Positions 61,877 to 64,000 of a stretch of DNA of 64,000 bases are shown here, piece after piece. The stretch covers positions 558,001 to 622,000 of the forward strand of contig NZ_ANIE01000003.1 in the NCBI RefSeq assembly GCF_000708045.1. The letters are read 5' to 3'. The stretch is from Marinobacter nitratireducens. Its GTDB lineage: Bacteria; Pseudomonadota; Gammaproteobacteria; Pseudomonadales; Oleiphilaceae. A program made the position numbers and the translations under genes. The notes beneath the pieces are model-generated. The model ran no database searches and was not told the DNA's origin. It saw only the letters and a list, made by a program, of their open reading frames with translations. Positions within the stretch are counted from its first letter, which is position 1. Each line of letters begins with the position of its first letter.

Positions 61877-64000
61877 TTTCAGGCTCCAAAATCTGCATTT
61901 GGTGAATATTTGCAAGAACGTTTCGGGTTGGCTGTGGTTTCCCTTCGAATTGCACAGTTAAAGACTTCACCAGTCCACGTTTTTTAACTTCAATAATTTC
62001 ACCAACACCCATAGTAGAGTGCTTAATTCGAGCCCCTGGCACAAAGCCAGCAGCAGGGTCTTCTACTTCATCAACAGTCGCCGCCCTCCAGTTTCCATCA
62101 AACATAAAGGAAGTTACTTGAGAAGCGGGATTTTGAATGGGATGCACTCGAACGTTATCGGGGTCAGATACAAACTCGACCACGTACAGCCAATACCCAT
62201 CGCCGTACTTCTGAGCACTATTAAACTGCAACCGTGAGAGCCCGACCCCAGCATTATTCCACTCGCCATTGATTCCTTTGACTTCGATCAACCGGCTTTC
62301 ACCTGTTTCTGGCTCAATGCTCTCTATATCGTGACCAGGATGGGTTTGGGGCATTTGAGTGGGTATCCGTCCTCGATTTTCCTCATACTCGCGAACGGCT
62401 TGTCGTGCCGCAGCCTCAACCGCGAGATTATGCTCCCTGCCGCCACTATCTTCGGAAGAACCGTCTTCTTGTAAATCTCTCATCCTCACATAAGACAACA
62501 GACGCTTGTCCCATTGCTCTTTATGCTTGGGGCGAGCTTTGTGGTGGTTTGGCTTCACACCGTCATTTTTGTCAAATCTTCCCGATGCGGATTCAGATAC
62601 GTCATTAACTTTCCGCTTCTCCGCCCCGCTGTCTTTGTCATTGGCCCCACTCGTCTCTAATGGAGCAGTTGGCTTGACCAACACATCATCAGGTTTACCT
62701 TCTGCAGCTTCATCACTTTTAGGCGTATCAGCTTCCCCTCCTTGATCCTCTGCCTCTTTTGGTGGCAAATTCTCAGCTTCTTCATCCACAGTGCCAGTAT
62801 GTCCCAGCTCACCAAGTTGTTGAGTGCCAAGGTCATAGCCCTCCGACTCATCATCCATGGCAAGTTCTGGAACCCCAAAACTGGTCAGATGGGCATTCGC
62901 ATCCTCAGGTGGCATTTTCAGCACAGAATGGAACATAAGCGTAAGCTTTGTAACATCCGTGCCAGACTCATCAGGCATAAGTTGATGCAAAAGGGAGGTA
63001 AGAACAGGCGCCCAACTCCCCTCAGCAAAGGGGCTCGTAACCAAAAGTTCGTCTTTGGTGTAGTCAAAAAATGCCTCCGCGGAACAGACCGGTGCTGGGA
63101 TTTCCTGCTGGTCTACTACAGCTAATGCCTGCACGTGAATGCTCTCTACGCTATATACCCGTAGCTTGGTAAATGCCTCTGTGACGCGCTCTTGGACACC
63201 TTTTGGTTTGTCGTGCAAAAGTCTTCGAATAATTCTTGCTCTTTGGTTAAGGATTTCGCTGACTTCCCCTTCCAGAGAGCTCTCTCCATCTATCCGATCC
63301 AAGCTCAAAACACAGGCATTACTCAAAGCCTCAACACCCAGCTCTTGGGCCAATTCCCATAGTTCGGGATCTAACTTACATAGGGCAGAGTTAAGTTCCT
63401 CATCAAAGAACTTCGACAACCACTCGCTGTCATGTAGCAGTACTTCATCCGGATAAGCAAAGAGATCTTTTAGGTTTAGGATGGACGGAGCCTCCCGGAG
63501 CCTCACCAAGTCCTCGTCCTCCACTGAACCCTCGGAAAGCGCTTCAGCGATTCCACGCATGCATAACTCATATACCTTCCGATCAGCTCCGAACAAGGGC
63601 TCTGATCGCGGATAAAATTCGTAGATGATCTCGAGAACGATTTCAACGAGATCATCACTGCCAGGTGAGTCTTTTACCCCGATGACCTCGAAAAAATTCG
63701 TGAAACTCTCTAGCTTCGCGGGAACCCTGTAGGCAAACCGCCCCAGCTGCTGTTGAGACCAATAGACCTTACTGGGTTTAACAAATCCCTTGAGCTGATC
63801 AACGTAAATGCACCGAGTTCCGTGGAGCGTGGAAACTTCAGGGTCGTCTTTTGCCCTCTCGCTCAATATTCGATAAGTGGTTTCGTGCGGTGCAATACCG
63901 TTCTCGATGCAGTGTTGGAGGTGCGAGATCACCAGATCTGTAGGCGGCCTCTGGTTTATACCCAAATCATCTAGTAGGTTCAGGCTCAATCTCGCTGTAT
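61857..64000 (-). CDS. C-terminal part of a large sacsin-like/DUF3883 protein (partial)
   Basis: The frame is open to the right edge; about 714 residues are in the window and the N-terminus is outside. The visible part has a helical region with sacsin-like features (ADRKVYELCMRGIAEALSE, LREAPSILNLKDLFAYPDEVLLHDSEWL), a low-complexity acidic/Lys linker (about 410-520), a DUF3883 nuclease-like domain near the C-terminus (HPGHDIESI and SRLIEVKGINGEW, a possible PD-(D/E)XK core) and a terminal Tudor-like segment (GARIKHSTMGVGEIIEV). Such C-termini usually follow an N-terminal HSP90-type ATPase. The TTG at 63989 is not a credible start. It overlaps the helicase gene by 20 bp. Confidence 0.75.
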   Translation of the reverse strand, partial: TARLSLNLLDDLGINQRPPTDLVISHLQHCIENGIAPHETTYRILSERAKDDPEVSTLHGTRCIYVDQLKGFVKPSKVYWSQQQLGRFAYRVPAKLESFTNFFEVIGVKDSPGSDDLVEIVLEIIYEFYPRSEPLFGADRKVYELCMRGIAEALSEGSVEDEDLVRLREAPSILNLKDLFAYPDEVLLHDSEWLSKFFDEELNSALCKLDPELWELAQELGVEALSNACVLSLDRIDGESSLEGEVSEILNQRARIIRRLLHDKPKGVQERVTEAFTKLRVYSVESIHVQALAVVDQQEIPAPVCSAEAFFDYTKDELLVTSPFAEGSWAPVLTSLLHQLMPDESGTDVTKLTLMFHSVLKMPPEDANAHLTSFGVPELAMDDESEGYDLGTQQLGELGHTGTVDEEAENLPPKEAEDQGGEADTPKSDEAAEGKPDDVLVKPTAPLETSGANDKDSGAEKRKVNDVSESASGRFDKNDGVKPNHHKARPKHKEQWDKRLLSYVRMRDLQEDGSSEDSGGREHNLAVEAAARQAVREYEENRGRIPTQMPQTHPGHDIESIEPETGESRLIEVKGINGEWNNAGVGLSRLQFNSAQKYGDGYWLYVVEFVSDPDNVRVHPIQNPASQVTSFMFDGNWRAATVDEVEDPAAGFVPGARIKHSTMGVGEIIEVKKRGLVKSLTVQFEGKPQPTRNVLANIHQMQILEPENGKDDS

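Noticed and set aside
1..64000. CRISPR arrays, tRNA or rRNA genes
   Set aside because: No regularly spaced repeats of CRISPR type and no cloverleaf or conserved rRNA segment were seen on reading, though a dedicated scan could not be run.

Overview
The window looks like chromosomal DNA of a gammaproteobacterium. The gene set (AlkB/XylM-type hydrocarbon hydroxylase, malate:quinone oxidoreductase, DabAB inorganic-carbon pump, a long type II secretion operon, flavin monooxygenases and many one-component regulators) fits a marine, hydrocarbon-using genus such as Marinobacter. That assignment is an inference from gene content, not a database result. All starts, motifs and sites were read directly from the sequence; no similarity search was possible.

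Layout. 1-4.8 kb: the end of an unknown gene, the SOS gene yebG with a near-perfect LexA box, an aldo/keto reductase divergent from a YqhC-like AraC regulator, a 35-codon membrane peptide gene and an orphan tyrosine recombinase. 4.9-8.3 kb: an integral-membrane di-iron hydroxylase with a fused ferredoxin-reductase and a divergent AraC regulator. 8.3-12.1 kb: ccoG, a MocR-type regulator and a LysR regulator. 12.2-19.2 kb: small-molecule and stress genes (isochorismatase family, LtrA, pirin, MerR, exported acetoacetate-decarboxylase-like protein, Old Yellow Enzyme, NAD(P)-binding protein); two divergent MerR-type promoters with 19-bp spacers sit between the decarboxylase-like gene and the OYE gene. 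19.4-23.2 kb: a small membrane protein, mqo, and an AEC transporter with its LysR. 23.4-28.6 kb: a periplasmic binding protein coupled to a chemoreceptor, a lipoprotein, a YdcH-like protein and fabH.

28.6-33.6 kb: dabA-dabB with a divergent NhaR-like LysR regulator; the expected DabA zinc residues are present with the expected spacing. 33.7-37.6 kb: a Baeyer-Villiger-type monooxygenase, an FCD-type GntR regulator, an SBF-like transporter and a J-domain-like membrane protein without HPD. 37.7-42.8 kb: TonB-dependent receptor, periplasmic binding protein and hybrid histidine kinase, apparently one signalling operon. 42.9-54.2 kb: glutathione reductase, a GNAT acetyltransferase, gspE-M on the minus strand and gspC plus a LapG-like protease on the plus strand. 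There is no gspD in the window.

54.3-59.1 kb: three overlapping or tightly spaced genes (alkyl-DHAP synthase-like, FAD glycerol-3-phosphate dehydrogenase, FGGY kinase) that could form a glycerol ether-lipid or glycerolipid module. 59.1-64.0 kb is different in character: looser spacing, visibly more A/T, two gene remnants, a CxxC protein of unknown function, a NERD-nuclease/superfamily-1 helicase and the C-terminal part of a large sacsin-like/DUF3883 protein overlapping it. This last pair is the best candidate for an undescribed, possibly antiviral, system, and it continues past the right edge.
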